From Ostreococcus lucimarinus CCE9901 (lineage: Eukaryota; Chlorophyta; Mamiellophyceae; Mamiellales; Bathycoccaceae), in NCBI RefSeq assembly GCF_000092065.1, contig NC_009358.1, forward strand, positions 1 through 64,000: a stretch of 64,000 nt of DNA. The letters run 5' to 3'. How positions within the stretch are numbered: the first letter of the stretch is position 1; each line of letters starts with the position of its first letter. The notes beneath the pieces are model-generated. The model saw nothing but the letters and a program-made list of their open reading frames with translations, was not told where the DNA came from and did not search any database. Of the stretch, positions 18,323-27,200 are shown piece by piece. The translations under genes were made by a program, and so were the position numbers.

Positions 18323-19789
18323 TCAGTCCTGTCGTTGATGCGATCCAAGCGGCCAGTCGAGAAGCGCCATGCGCGCGCGAAATCCTCGTTCGTACGATCC
18401 CATGATAGTTTCTCGAGTTCCGCCCTCATTCGTGCCCCCAAGCGTGGCCTCTCCACGCTGGGCTTTCTGTGCTTCGACTGGATACTTGAGCTTGGCGTCG
18501 CAAAAGTCAAAAGTACCATCTTTGGGCGTGTGCCAGCAGTCGCACACGACGCTGTTGTCCGTGATGCCATACCCGCCTTCCCAAGCCGTGGGAACGAATC
18601 CTTCGTACGATTTGCTGTGCTTGCAGCCGAGTTGGTTGAACTTACTCGTATCATCCATCATACTCACGATGCGCGAATCGACTTCGCGAACGTCTTCGTC
18701 ATCCTCGACGTCGTACCAATCAGGCACGTAACCGCCGAGAGCCCCTTTCGGCACCTTGAGATTGCCCGCAATGTAGCAGTTCAAGTTGAGGCACACCTTG
18801 GGATCATCGCAACGTGTGATGCAATGTCTCGATAGCCAAGCGTCAATCATGTCCGCAAATTCAGCTTCTTTGATGAACTTCATGATCTTCTTCGCGCCTT
18901 TACGTGACATCATGTAAGAAGGCGTCCCAGCCCAGTTGCACGCCTTGTCGAACTTGTAGAGATAGACGTCGTTTCCGTTGATCAACCTCGAGTCCATCGT
19001 CGGATCCCACAAGCCTTTCGCCGCGGATTTGAAGCGCTTGATGAGCTGACCGTTTGAATGGTCGTCCGGTTTCAACCACACGATGTCGAAATCGTCCGGT
19101 ACGTGCTCACGGAGCTTGGGATAATCGAGCGGATGCACCGCATTCAAGGTGGCGCCGTCAGACTCCCACAGCACAAACGTGTCGTCGTCCGAGTCGATGA
19201 CGCGGTTCCAGACCGCCATGTGGGTGAGCAGACAACCGGTGTGATGACTCAACTGCGAGCCGCACGCACGTCCGCAGTCGTCGGGGTTATCGAACGCCGC
19301 GCCGCCGACGAAAGCAATCTTTTCCAGGGAGTCTGGATCGATTCTCGACGTCGCGGCGACGGCCACTTCGTGCGTCTCCGGCCAGCGAGACGGGAACGTC
19401 GCTTGCTGGAAGTTGATGACGCGTCCTATTTCGTGTTCGCTCATCCCCGATTGGGTCTTCAACAGTCCACTCAACCACGCGTACGCCTTCGCGATTTTCG
19501 TCGCGTCCTCCGAGCCCTTCTTGCCGTCGCCCATGATGTAAATCGGGAGCGTCAACTTTGGCGCGCTCCCCAGCGACGGCAACGCCGTCGCGCGCGAGTT
19601 CACGCTCGCTCCTAAACAAATCAACGCCAAGCCGAACAGCGCGCCCACGAGCGCCTTACGCGCGCCCGCGTTCGAGCTCGCGACCGCCCCGTCGGCGTCA
19701 ACACCGTGCTCGACGTCTTCGCGCGCGAGCAAGCTCGCGCGCTCGCCCGCGCGCGTCGTCACGCGCGCGCCGTCGTCTTCGCGCGTCAT
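18323..19789 (-). CDS. Type II membrane glycosyltransferase, GT25-like
   Basis: Starting at the methionine at 19789 (MTREDDG) gives 488 residues. A single N-terminal transmembrane helix at about 45-62 (ALVGALFGLALICLGASV) makes a type II Golgi/ER protein. The lumenal part has the GT25-type arrangement: PIYIMGD near the start, then GCLLTHMAVWNRVIDSDDDTFVLWESDGA. GT25 enzymes transfer sugars in LPS or collagen glycosylation. The usual ED-type acidic motif appears here as ESD. The C-terminal half has many Cys residues. The acceptor is unknown. The gene is divergent to the METTL7-like gene. Confidence 0.7.
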   Translation of the reverse strand: MTREDDGARVTTRAGERASLLAREDVEHGVDADGAVASSNAGARKALVGALFGLALICLGASVNSRATALPSLGSAPKLTLPIYIMGDGKKGSEDATKIAKAYAWLSGLLKTQSGMSEHEIGRVINFQQATFPSRWPETHEVAVAATSRIDPDSLEKIAFVGGAAFDNPDDCGRACGSQLSHHTGCLLTHMAVWNRVIDSDDDTFVLWESDGATLNAVHPLDYPKLREHVPDDFDIVWLKPDDHSNGQLIKRFKSAAKGLWDPTMDSRLINGNDVYLYKFDKACNWAGTPSYMMSRKGAKKIMKFIKEAEFADMIDAWLSRHCITRCDDPKVCLNLNCYIAGNLKVPKGALGGYVPDWYDVEDDEDVREVDSRIVSMMDDTSKFNQLGCKHSKSYEGFVPTAWEGGYGITDNSVVCDCWHTPKDGTFDFCDAKLKYPVEAQKAQRGEATLGGTNEGGTRETIMGSYERGFRARMALLDWPLGSHQRQD

Positions 19790-20003
19790 CGCGCGGTGCG
19801 TTTCGCTTCGTATCCGTCGACGCGCTCGACGATCACGGGTCGTCGGACCGCGCCGCGAGGTGCCGACAGATCGTCTCGTCGACGCGAGGGTGTTGAGCTC
19901 GGTCGGTCCCGCGACCGGCGCGCGCGCGCGAGTGCGCGACGCGACGCGTCGCGTGGGATCGACGACGGCGACGGCGACGGCGACGGCGAACGAGGACGCG
20001 ACG

Positions 20004-20852
20004 ATGGCGTCTTTGAGCTCGAGGACGCCCGCCGCGCGCGGCGCGATCGCGCGCGGCGTCGCGCGCGCGCGCGACCGCGCGGGGCGTTCGACGTCTCGCG
20101 CGCGCGGCGCCTTCGCGAACGGTGACGGCGCGCCGGACGAACTGCTGCGACCGGTGTCGGACGCGGCGTTGGATGGGACGATGACGGTCGACGTCACGTT
20201 GCTCGCGCCCGTCGCGGCGCTGGGCGTCGGGTACGGGGCGATTCGAGCGGCGCTGTACAGCAAACTGCAGTTCGCCGTCGCGGAGCAGTTGGCGTCGCGC
20301 GTGCCGGCGGAGGCGGTGGTCATCGAGCTCGGCGTGGATACTAAGAATTTGTACTATTATCCAAAGTCCACGAAATTGGTCGTGTGCGTGGCGCCGGATG
20401 TTAACACAGAACTGGTGAATCGAATAGCCATCGAGACGTCGACGCCTGTGCTGCCGCGGTCGGCGCCCATCGCCGGCAGCGGCGAGGGGGATTTGTTTTG
20501 GGGTCAGGCGCGTGAAAGTGCGGACGCAGTGGTCACCACTGGATGTTTAGCGAAGATGACGACGGAGTCAGTGCGTACCGTCGCGCGCAAGGCGGCGCAA
20601 GTGTTACGCCCGGGAGGTCGGTTCTTGTTCGTCGAACCGGCCAACGGCGAACGAGGGCAGTCGCTTTTCGACGCCATCGAAGCCACGAATGCGTTTGAGA
20701 CGCCGATTGCTTTCGATGAGAGCTGGGCTACGCTACCTTTATTCCCGCACGCCATCGGCGTGGCGATTAAGAAGGATCGTACGTCGGCGGCGGATGCGAA
20801 GGGCGAAGGGAAGAAGATTTCAAACTTGCGCTCGCGGCGGAGGAATACTTAG
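20004..20852 (+). CDS. METTL7-like plastid protein with degenerate SAM-binding motif
   Basis: A 282-residue protein beginning at the ATG at 20004, with a typical Ser/Arg/Ala-rich plastid transit peptide. The core follows the METTL7/methyltransferase-11 pattern: VIELGVDTKNLYYYPKSTKLVVCVAPDVN, then VVTTGCLAKM, and VLRPGGRFLFVEP. The nucleotide-binding glycine motif, normally of the form ExGxGTG, is replaced by ELGVDTKN, so SAM binding is doubtful. The LRPGGRFLFVEP element is well kept. It may be a structural or repurposed member of the family. The basic C terminus (LRSRRRNT) is unexplained. Confidence 0.7.
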   Translation: MASLSSRTPAARGAIARGVARARDRAGRSTSRARGAFANGDGAPDELLRPVSDAALDGTMTVDVTLLAPVAALGVGYGAIRAALYSKLQFAVAEQLASRVPAEAVVIELGVDTKNLYYYPKSTKLVVCVAPDVNTELVNRIAIETSTPVLPRSAPIAGSGEGDLFWGQARESADAVVTTGCLAKMTTESVRTVARKAAQVLRPGGRFLFVEPANGERGQSLFDAIEATNAFETPIAFDESWATLPLFPHAIGVAIKKDRTSAADAKGEGKKISNLRSRRRNT

Positions 20853-20938
20853 TGGCGCACATCGGCATAATATGGCGCCGATGTGGAGTAGATTAGTCAT
20901 ACATCATACATTTCATTGATAATACGCAATGTGAAGAA

Positions 20939-23323
20939 TTAAGATCGTCTCGTGCGGCGGCTCGATCGCGTCGGAGGCGCCTCCGTAGTATCGGCGGCTT
21001 TGCGCTTCGGCGCGTCTGTCGCGGTATCCTTTGCCGGATCCGGGCAGGACGCACACGTCCACGGACCTTTCGGCGTTCGCGTGAGTTTAGGCTTCAAACA
21101 CTTGAGGTGGAACATAACTGCGCACGCGTCGCACGTCAAAGTTTTGCACTTGTCGACGACGGAGCAAACAGAGCAGCAGGCTGTCGCCGACTTCTTTTCC
21201 TCCTCCATCGTGGGCTTGCATAACTCGACCTTTTGAGCGGTCTTTTGCGGTGTTGGCTCGTTGATGTTGATGTTCAGCACCACTTTGGGTGTTTTTGGCG
21301 TCGCTTCCTTCACGTTAATTTGCATCGCAACCCTGGGCGTCTTTTGAGGTTGCGGCGTTGCCTCCTTCACGTTAATTTGCATCGCAACCTTGGGCGTCTT
21401 CGCCTCCTCTGGATTATGCTGCACGCACACATCTTCTCTCGTGTTCATGAGTTCCAGGTACATCTCTTTCAAAGCCGCGCTACGTTTACGCTCTTTGAGC
21501 AGCGCCCGACGGCTGAGCGCCAGTGCACGATGCAGTTGCTGCATGCGCATGCTCAAGCCGTTCGCCGTACTCTTGCCTTCGCGACGTTTGCGCTTTTTGC
21601 ATTTGACGATGACAGACTTGGCTGGAGATGGCATCGCACGAGACGTAATTGATGGCACTTCCACTTCGTCGTCACCTTCGTCGTCGTCCGGAACGTCGGC
21701 TAACATCAGGTCTGTACGCAACCATTCATCCACTCGCTTTGTCGTGCTCGGCGGCGTCGGCAACAGCGCGAGTGCACCGTCAAGTTCACCCGCAACGTTC
21801 ACGTCTTCTTCTGCCGCAGCTTCGAGCGCTTCGACAGCGCGAATGATGGCATCACATCTGGCATCATCTTGTTCGAAAAATCCACGCAGAGCTTGTGGCA
21901 TCGAGCCCGGAGTGTTGCGGAACAAATTGAACCCGTCCAAGTTGAATTCGACGCCTGGAGATTGCGCGACGTTCGCAACTGGTGTGTTGTGGGGAGCCGG
22001 AGGGCGCTTGAACTCAGAGCTTGGCGTGGCGACAAAGTCCATGCGATCCATCAAGTTGCTTGATTGATCGAGTGGCGTGATCGCGGCGACACTCGCCGTC
22101 TGATCGACGTCTTCGTCAAAGTCAGATCCGCCGATGGTGCCCATCGGTGTGAACTCCATACCGGGCGAAGCTGTGTATTTTTGACGCGGCGTGTCATTAC
22201 GCTGCATTTGACTACCACTTCGCGTAAAGCTCGCTTCAGGGGTTTCGTTTTCTTCACCATCTTCAACCGCTTTGAAGGAAATGCTCGAACGTCGTTTCTT
22301 CGCCGGCGACTGGTTTGATTCCGGAGCCGGCAACGCGAGCAGCACCTCCGGAGCTGGCAAGCGTTTGGTCGCGCTTTCCGGCGACTTTGACGGAGTACGT
22401 CGCTGTCGAGGCGACCGAGGGGCATTCAGAGCCAACGGAGCGATTCTGCCACACAGCTCAACCCTGCCGTTGTGCGGAGCGATCCATTTTATCGCTTCGA
22501 GCTCCTCCGCGCCGGCGAAAGAAATCGAACGTCTTCGAATCGTGCTCGGACGAACAGCGAGTCGATTTTCTGGTGCCTTTAGCGCACTTTTTGCCGGCGA
22601 CTTCGGAGTCATCGCGACGTTCTCTCCGGGCGTTCCACAGAGTTCATCATCGAAATCGCGTCCCATGAGCGTGGTGTCAATCGGCTTTGGCGTCGACGCC
22701 TTTGCGGGCGACTTCTTCGTTGACGCGTCGCCCTTGGTCTCCGACATCTTCAGCGCGGAAACTTGCTTCAAAATATCTCGCGAAGGCATCGGTGTTCCGG
22801 TGAGTTTGCCTAAATTCATAGATCGTCGCGGCGTAGACCTGCGCTGCGTTGGCGGCGCTTCGTTTTCGTCGCTTCCCCCTGGAGACGCCGGACTTTTCAT
22901 CGACGCGTTCGACGACCCCTTGATCGGCGACACGCTCATCGGGGTGTTCCCACCGTTTTCTCTCAACGGCGATCGCGCGATCGAATCCGCGAGCTGTTCG
23001 AAAATAAACGTCGCCTCTTCCTCGCTCGACAACTGTATTCCGACGACGTCTCCGTGTCGCAGCGTCACCGCCGTCTCCACGTCCAAAATCGTATCGTTCA
23101 ACGACACCGGATTCAGTTTGCTCATATTCTTCAGCACCATCTTGCCGTCCACGACTTGAAACACAGCGTGTCGTCGGCTCACCGCGGCCTCGACGAATCG
23201 CACGTCCACGCCGTGTTGACGACCGATGACGAATGGCGCGTCGCGAAGAATCCCATGCGTCGCCAGTGGCGTCGCGTCGTCGTCGGCGCCGGCGACGCGC
23301 TTTAACTGCGCGACGATGGACAT
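20939..23323 (-). CDS. FHA plus PHD-finger nuclear protein (TCF19-like architecture)
   Basis: Starting at the methionine at 23323 (MSIVAQL) gives 794 residues. An FHA domain occupies about residues 25-95 (FVIGRQHGVDVRF, VSRRHAVFQV, VSLNDTIL), able to read phosphothreonine. A long disordered middle is rich in TP and SP sites, suggesting CDK/MAPK phosphorylation. Short tandem repeats (VAMQINVKEATP, twice, then a variant) precede a C-terminal PHD finger at about 716-760 (CSVC, CDAC, HLKC, CASC), which likely reads histone H3 tails. The same FHA-PHD combination occurs in animal TCF19. I do not know a characterised plant equivalent. Confidence 0.82.
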   Translation of the reverse strand: MSIVAQLKRVAGADDDATPLATHGILRDAPFVIGRQHGVDVRFVEAAVSRRHAVFQVVDGKMVLKNMSKLNPVSLNDTILDVETAVTLRHGDVVGIQLSSEEEATFIFEQLADSIARSPLRENGGNTPMSVSPIKGSSNASMKSPASPGGSDENEAPPTQRRSTPRRSMNLGKLTGTPMPSRDILKQVSALKMSETKGDASTKKSPAKASTPKPIDTTLMGRDFDDELCGTPGENVAMTPKSPAKSALKAPENRLAVRPSTIRRRSISFAGAEELEAIKWIAPHNGRVELCGRIAPLALNAPRSPRQRRTPSKSPESATKRLPAPEVLLALPAPESNQSPAKKRRSSISFKAVEDGEENETPEASFTRSGSQMQRNDTPRQKYTASPGMEFTPMGTIGGSDFDEDVDQTASVAAITPLDQSSNLMDRMDFVATPSSEFKRPPAPHNTPVANVAQSPGVEFNLDGFNLFRNTPGSMPQALRGFFEQDDARCDAIIRAVEALEAAAEEDVNVAGELDGALALLPTPPSTTKRVDEWLRTDLMLADVPDDDEGDDEVEVPSITSRAMPSPAKSVIVKCKKRKRREGKSTANGLSMRMQQLHRALALSRRALLKERKRSAALKEMYLELMNTREDVCVQHNPEEAKTPKVAMQINVKEATPQPQKTPRVAMQINVKEATPKTPKVVLNININEPTPQKTAQKVELCKPTMEEEKKSATACCSVCSVVDKCKTLTCDACAVMFHLKCLKPKLTRTPKGPWTCASCPDPAKDTATDAPKRKAADTTEAPPTRSSRRTRRS

Positions 23324-23534
23324 GTGGTATTCACAACGACTTCGTTCTTCGCTCGACGCTGAACGCGCGGTGAAACTGCGGACGCGCGACGGCGAATGAG
23401 GCGACGGCGCCACCGAGCGCCTCGTTCCCCCTTCGAAAAAGTCGATTCGTTTCGGTGAAAATAAAACAACAAACGAGCCACAGAGTCTATCTCGAAGCGA
23501 GCGCTAATTACCTAATTACAACAACTAAATGAAA

Positions 23535-24884
23535 CTAAGACCGACGGTTGCACAACCCACACGATTTTGCGCACGCCGCGGATTGGGAATCGCGCGCCGA
23601 GTCAGCGGTCGTCATGAACTCTGGGTTCAGCTCGCACCAACCTTGTGACGCCCACTTCGCGCACTCGTCCCAATCGTCGACACACGGCTCCTCGTCGGTG
23701 CGACGGCTTAGTTTGGGCATGGGGATCTCTTCCTGATAATTCCCATCGAATTTACCCACGCGAATCCACTTCACCGCGGTCCATTTTTGACCCTCGATCA
23801 CCGGACAGGCGCCGTGAAGCGAGCCTCGATCGAGCACGCCGTCTTGCGTCATCGAAAAGAATAAGATGGCGTCTCCACGAACGCTCTTGACCGGAATGCC
23901 CTTTTTGGCGCAATCTGTGTGCTCGATGTGCGACGCGAACGGATTCTCAGGCTCGTCCGCTTCGAAAGATTGCGGGAGCTTGGCGTTGGGGAATGTCGTC
24001 TCGCCGCCCTTGTCCGTGTCCACGAGATAGATCAGCATCGTCGCCAAGCGTTGACCTCCACGTTTCGGCGCCGGATTCACCTTGTCGTGAAAATAGTCAA
24101 AATGAGGATCGTACTTTTGCCCAACATCGTAACGTAAAATCTGCATGCCTTCGCCGTTGTCGACGGGCGTACCGCTCAAGCGCGCTATTCGCTCCTCGAT
24201 GGCTTTGACGATTTTATCTTGTCCTTTGCGTAGAAACATGCCCGCGCTCGTACGGATGTCCGAAGGCACCGAATCGCCTGCCTCACCGACCACTGTCGAT
24301 GGAGCTAATTCTCTCTTCGCCAGCTTCATCAAGTGATCGCACTCTTCCGCGCTGAGAAAGTTTCGCAACAAGTACGCCTTTGGCTGCGTAGCGCTCAACA
24401 CCAAAGGTGGAGTTTCCGGGAACCCTGGCAGGGCGTTCAACAGCGCCGCGCGTCCGTACAAGCTCAAAGGACGCGTGCCGTTCGCAGCGTCGAAACGAAT
24501 CGTGTTCGCGAGTGCTAGATCGTCCATCGGTCCTATCCTTCGCGCGCGCCCAGAGCGCACCGCGCTCGGTCTCGCGTTGACAAAGCCATCTTGGCGCACC
24601 AACAGCGCGCGCGTGACGTAAAGCGTGATCAACAAGCACGCGCCTAAGGCGTAATCGATGCCGCTTTGCTTCGCGAGCGCCAAACCGCGCTTTGATCGCC
24701 GTTTTGAACCTTTCCCATTCGCGTAATCTTCACCCTCGCCGAACGACGCGCGTCGCCGCGTCAGGGCGTCCCACAGCGCTGAAGTCTCGCGGAATCGCGC
24801 GCGAGACTTACTCGGCGTCCCCGCGAGCGAGGCCGTGGTCGTCGGCAGCATGACGCGCGCGCTGATCTCGCGGCTCGCTCGCAT
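23535..24884 (-). CDS. Prolyl 4-hydroxylase with C-terminal ShKT domain
   Basis: A 449-residue type II membrane enzyme. A transmembrane helix lies near 76-96. The 2-oxoglutarate/Fe(II) dioxygenase core has His261 and Asp263 (YDPHFDYF), distal His357 (GSLHGACPV) and Lys367 (KWTAVKWI) for 2-oxoglutarate. A six-Cys ShKT/SXC module is at 401-445 (CVDDWDECAKWA to CAKSCGLC), as in many plant and algal P4H proteins. It should hydroxylate prolines of cell-surface glycoproteins in the ER/Golgi. All catalytic residues are present. A second in-frame methionine at 24848 is an alternative start. Confidence 0.93.
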   Translation of the reverse strand: MRASREISARVMLPTTTASLAGTPSKSRARFRETSALWDALTRRRASFGEGEDYANGKGSKRRSKRGLALAKQSGIDYALGACLLITLYVTRALLVRQDGFVNARPSAVRSGRARRIGPMDDLALANTIRFDAANGTRPLSLYGRAALLNALPGFPETPPLVLSATQPKAYLLRNFLSAEECDHLMKLAKRELAPSTVVGEAGDSVPSDIRTSAGMFLRKGQDKIVKAIEERIARLSGTPVDNGEGMQILRYDVGQKYDPHFDYFHDKVNPAPKRGGQRLATMLIYLVDTDKGGETTFPNAKLPQSFEADEPENPFASHIEHTDCAKKGIPVKSVRGDAILFFSMTQDGVLDRGSLHGACPVIEGQKWTAVKWIRVGKFDGNYQEEIPMPKLSRRTDEEPCVDDWDECAKWASQGWCELNPEFMTTADSARDSQSAACAKSCGLCNRRS

Positions 24885-24963
24885 TTTAGTTTCAAGGCGC
24901 CGAGCGCGTTTAGTTCGGTCTACGAAATGTGTCGCGCATTACAAGGTTCGGGTCGGCGCCGCG

Positions 24964-25428
24964 CTAGCCTTCGATTTCGTCCTCACCGACGTCGATGGTA
25001 TCTCCGTCGATCTCGACGTCTTCGCCCACGTCTTTCTCGCCTTGCGCCTGCTCCCGCTGCCACTTGTCGTGTGCGTCGACTTCCTGTTCGATTCTGCGCC
25101 ACGCGAGCTCTTCGGGCTTCTCCCACGTCGTCTCCTGCGTCTCCTTGTGAATGTAATACACCCGTCCCGCGCTCGCGTCGTCCTCGCTCACCACCGCGTG
25201 CCACGCGCTGTGTTTCGGGCTGTCGTACGTCGATTCCCCGGTGTCGGCATCGACCCAATACGGTCGACCGGTGTCATCCAGGTGCGTCGCCAAACTTTCC
25301 GGGTCGTCCCAGCGGGACTCGCGCGTGACGTCGTTGTAGTAAAAGACGTGCGTGTCCACGGCGCGCGCGATGGCGGCGGCGGCGAGCGCGACGCACGCGC
25401 AAAGAGCGAGACGGACTCGGGACACCAT
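24964..25428 (-). CDS. Secretory protein with tandem WW domains
   Basis: Starting at the methionine at 25428 gives 154 residues. Residues 1-23 are a clear signal peptide (MVSRVRLALCACVALAAAAI). WW or WW-like units follow near 27-48 (VFYYNDVTRESRWDDP), 55-77 (degenerate: PYWVDADTGESTYDSP) and 88-110 (RVYYIHKETQETTWEKP). The tail is highly acidic and ends in EIEG, which is not a KDEL-type signal. WW domains normally bind Pro-rich peptides in the cytosol or nucleus, so a secretory location is odd. A longer start at 25509 would bury the signal, so the internal start is preferred. Function unknown. Confidence 0.72.
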   Translation of the reverse strand: MVSRVRLALCACVALAAAAIARAVDTHVFYYNDVTRESRWDDPESLATHLDDTGRPYWVDADTGESTYDSPKHSAWHAVVSEDDASAGRVYYIHKETQETTWEKPEELAWRRIEQEVDAHDKWQREQAQGEKDVGEDVEIDGDTIDVGEDEIEG

Positions 25429-25534
25429 GACGCCGCGATGTGCGGTTTCAGCATTAGTGTTCAGGCGACAGGCGAGGGAACGGAAATTACACTGTAGAAA
25501 TACAATCAATCGTTTGCCGCGATGCGGACGTTAG

Positions 25535-26947
25535 TTAGAGAAACTCCCAATCGTGAAATTCGTCGTCTTTGAGCGCGCGACCGCGCGCGGTGGACGGGGA
25601 AGACGCGCGAGCGTCGAACGCCTTCGCCTCGGTCGCCGAGCGAACGTCGAGGACTGGCGCCGTGGCGTTCGCTTCCGCGAGCGCTTTGACGCTCGCGAAG
25701 AGGGAGTCTAAATCATCGCCATCGCGGCAATAAAACCCGAGCGCGAGCGTTGGGTCGAGCAGCTCGCCGCGCATCTGCAACGGGGTCGAGCAATAGTAAG
25801 AATCGAAATCTACGGCTTCGGCGAACGAATTCGCCGGCTGCACTGTGTGAGGATCGAGGTAAAAGAAGACGTCGTCCGAGTGTCCAACCAAGTACAGCGA
25901 CGCGTTTGGACGACCACCAATGACACCTATGGACTGTTTGAAGGCGATTATCGATCGAAGCTGCGAAATATAGCGAGTGTTGATGTTTCTTCCCACGCCG
26001 AGAACGAGCGGGACGAAAAGCAGCAACGCCTTGCCGACGTCCGCACTCTTCGCTCGCAACTCGCCATCATCGATCGTCGGCACACCACCGGCGCTGTCAT
26101 CTTCGTTTTGGCCGCCCACGACGTGCACGGCAATTTGATTACGAAGATCGCCGTTCGCCTCGATCAACGCCGAGAACGCGCGACACATCACACTCGGCTC
26201 AAACCATCGTCCCGGCGGCGCGCCCCACGCCGTGGTCGTTTCACATACGCTATGAATAGAAAACGGCGCGCTCGCGTCGTCGATAAACATGCTCAGAACA
26301 TCTTCCTGCGCGTCACATCCCGCGTTCGTGCGCTGAATTTCGGGTATTCGTAATCTTCGCACCACGCCACCCAGAAACGATGTCGGAGATTCGTCGCTCG
26401 AGTCAAGCTCGTCGCCAGCGCCCTCACGATCGACACTTTCATCGTCTTCTTTTGCCTTCACCTGTCGACGCCAGTGTCTTCCTCTTGTATGTATGCTCAA
26501 CGCATTTGCTACCATCATCTGCGCGCTTCTGAGCGTGCATCCCCACCCCGCGTCCGTCCTCCACTTCGTTCTTCCCAACGCTTCGAACCCGCGTCGATAC
26601 GTCATCCAACATCTCGACCCCCAATCGCGTTCCCACGCCCTTCTCGCGTCGTCATACTTCTCAGCATTACATTCGTCGTCTTTGCTCCAGTACGTCACGC
26701 CGAGCATCACTAACTCGGCGAGTCGAGGCAAATCGTCCGCGCTCGTCCCGCTCACCAACTGACGAAGCGCGCGCACTCTCGGGTGATGGGCCAAAGAGGC
26801 CCGTCCGACGCGCACGATTCGCCCGAACGTCTCTGCGAGAGGTTCGCGATGACTATCACTCGAGTCATCGTCTGCGGCATCGCGCCTGTCATCGCGCGTG
26901 CGCTTACCATCGCTCGTCGACGTCTCACCATCGTCTCGACGTCGCAT
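25535..26947 (-). CDS. ATG4: Autophagy cysteine protease ATG4
   Basis: A 470-residue peptidase C54. The N terminus is charged and disordered to about residue 36. The catalytic Cys137 sits in TDAGWGCTLRSAQM and the Asp365-x-His367 pair in FYLDPHTVQ, all intact. The SIGVIGGRPNASLYLVGH segment is also characteristic of the family. ATG4 processes ATG8 before lipidation and recycles it. The C terminus reads DDEFHDWEFL: an aromatic W with L at +3 and acidic upstream residues, which matches an ATG8-interacting (LIR/AIM) motif. Mid-protein acidic insertions (around 180-200) are longer than in many homologs. Confidence 0.94.
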   Translation of the reverse strand: MRRRDDGETSTSDGKRTRDDRRDAADDDSSDSHREPLAETFGRIVRVGRASLAHHPRVRALRQLVSGTSADDLPRLAELVMLGVTYWSKDDECNAEKYDDARRAWERDWGSRCWMTYRRGFEALGRTKWRTDAGWGCTLRSAQMMVANALSIHTRGRHWRRQVKAKEDDESVDREGAGDELDSSDESPTSFLGGVVRRLRIPEIQRTNAGCDAQEDVLSMFIDDASAPFSIHSVCETTTAWGAPPGRWFEPSVMCRAFSALIEANGDLRNQIAVHVVGGQNEDDSAGGVPTIDDGELRAKSADVGKALLLFVPLVLGVGRNINTRYISQLRSIIAFKQSIGVIGGRPNASLYLVGHSDDVFFYLDPHTVQPANSFAEAVDFDSYYCSTPLQMRGELLDPTLALGFYCRDGDDLDSLFASVKALAEANATAPVLDVRSATEAKAFDARASSPSTARGRALKDDEFHDWEFL

Positions 26948-26960
26948 CGTTCACGACGAC

Positions 26961-27023
26961 GACGAGCGACGAGCGACGAGCGACGAGCGACGAGCGACGA
27001 GCGACGAGCGACGAGCGACGAGC
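26961..27023. repeat. Heptanucleotide minisatellite (GACGAGC)9
   Basis: Nine perfect GACGAGC units lie 14 bp upstream of the ATG4 start codon, in its probable 5' leader. On the ATG4 sense strand the unit reads GCTCGTC. Perfect copies suggest recent slippage, so the copy number may vary between strains. Confidence 0.93.
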
Positions 27024-27200
27024 CACAAGTTTGAATGAAACGCTTGCGCGTCGACGCCGGTGACGAATCAAAGCGCCGTCGAGCGCCGTCGAGTGACATC
27101 GGGATTGGTGGCGACGCGCGCCACGCGTCCAACGCTAGATGAAACTAACTTTCAACGCTAAAACTAAAGGCCTAGGACTCATCGCGAAGCCTACTTAAAC

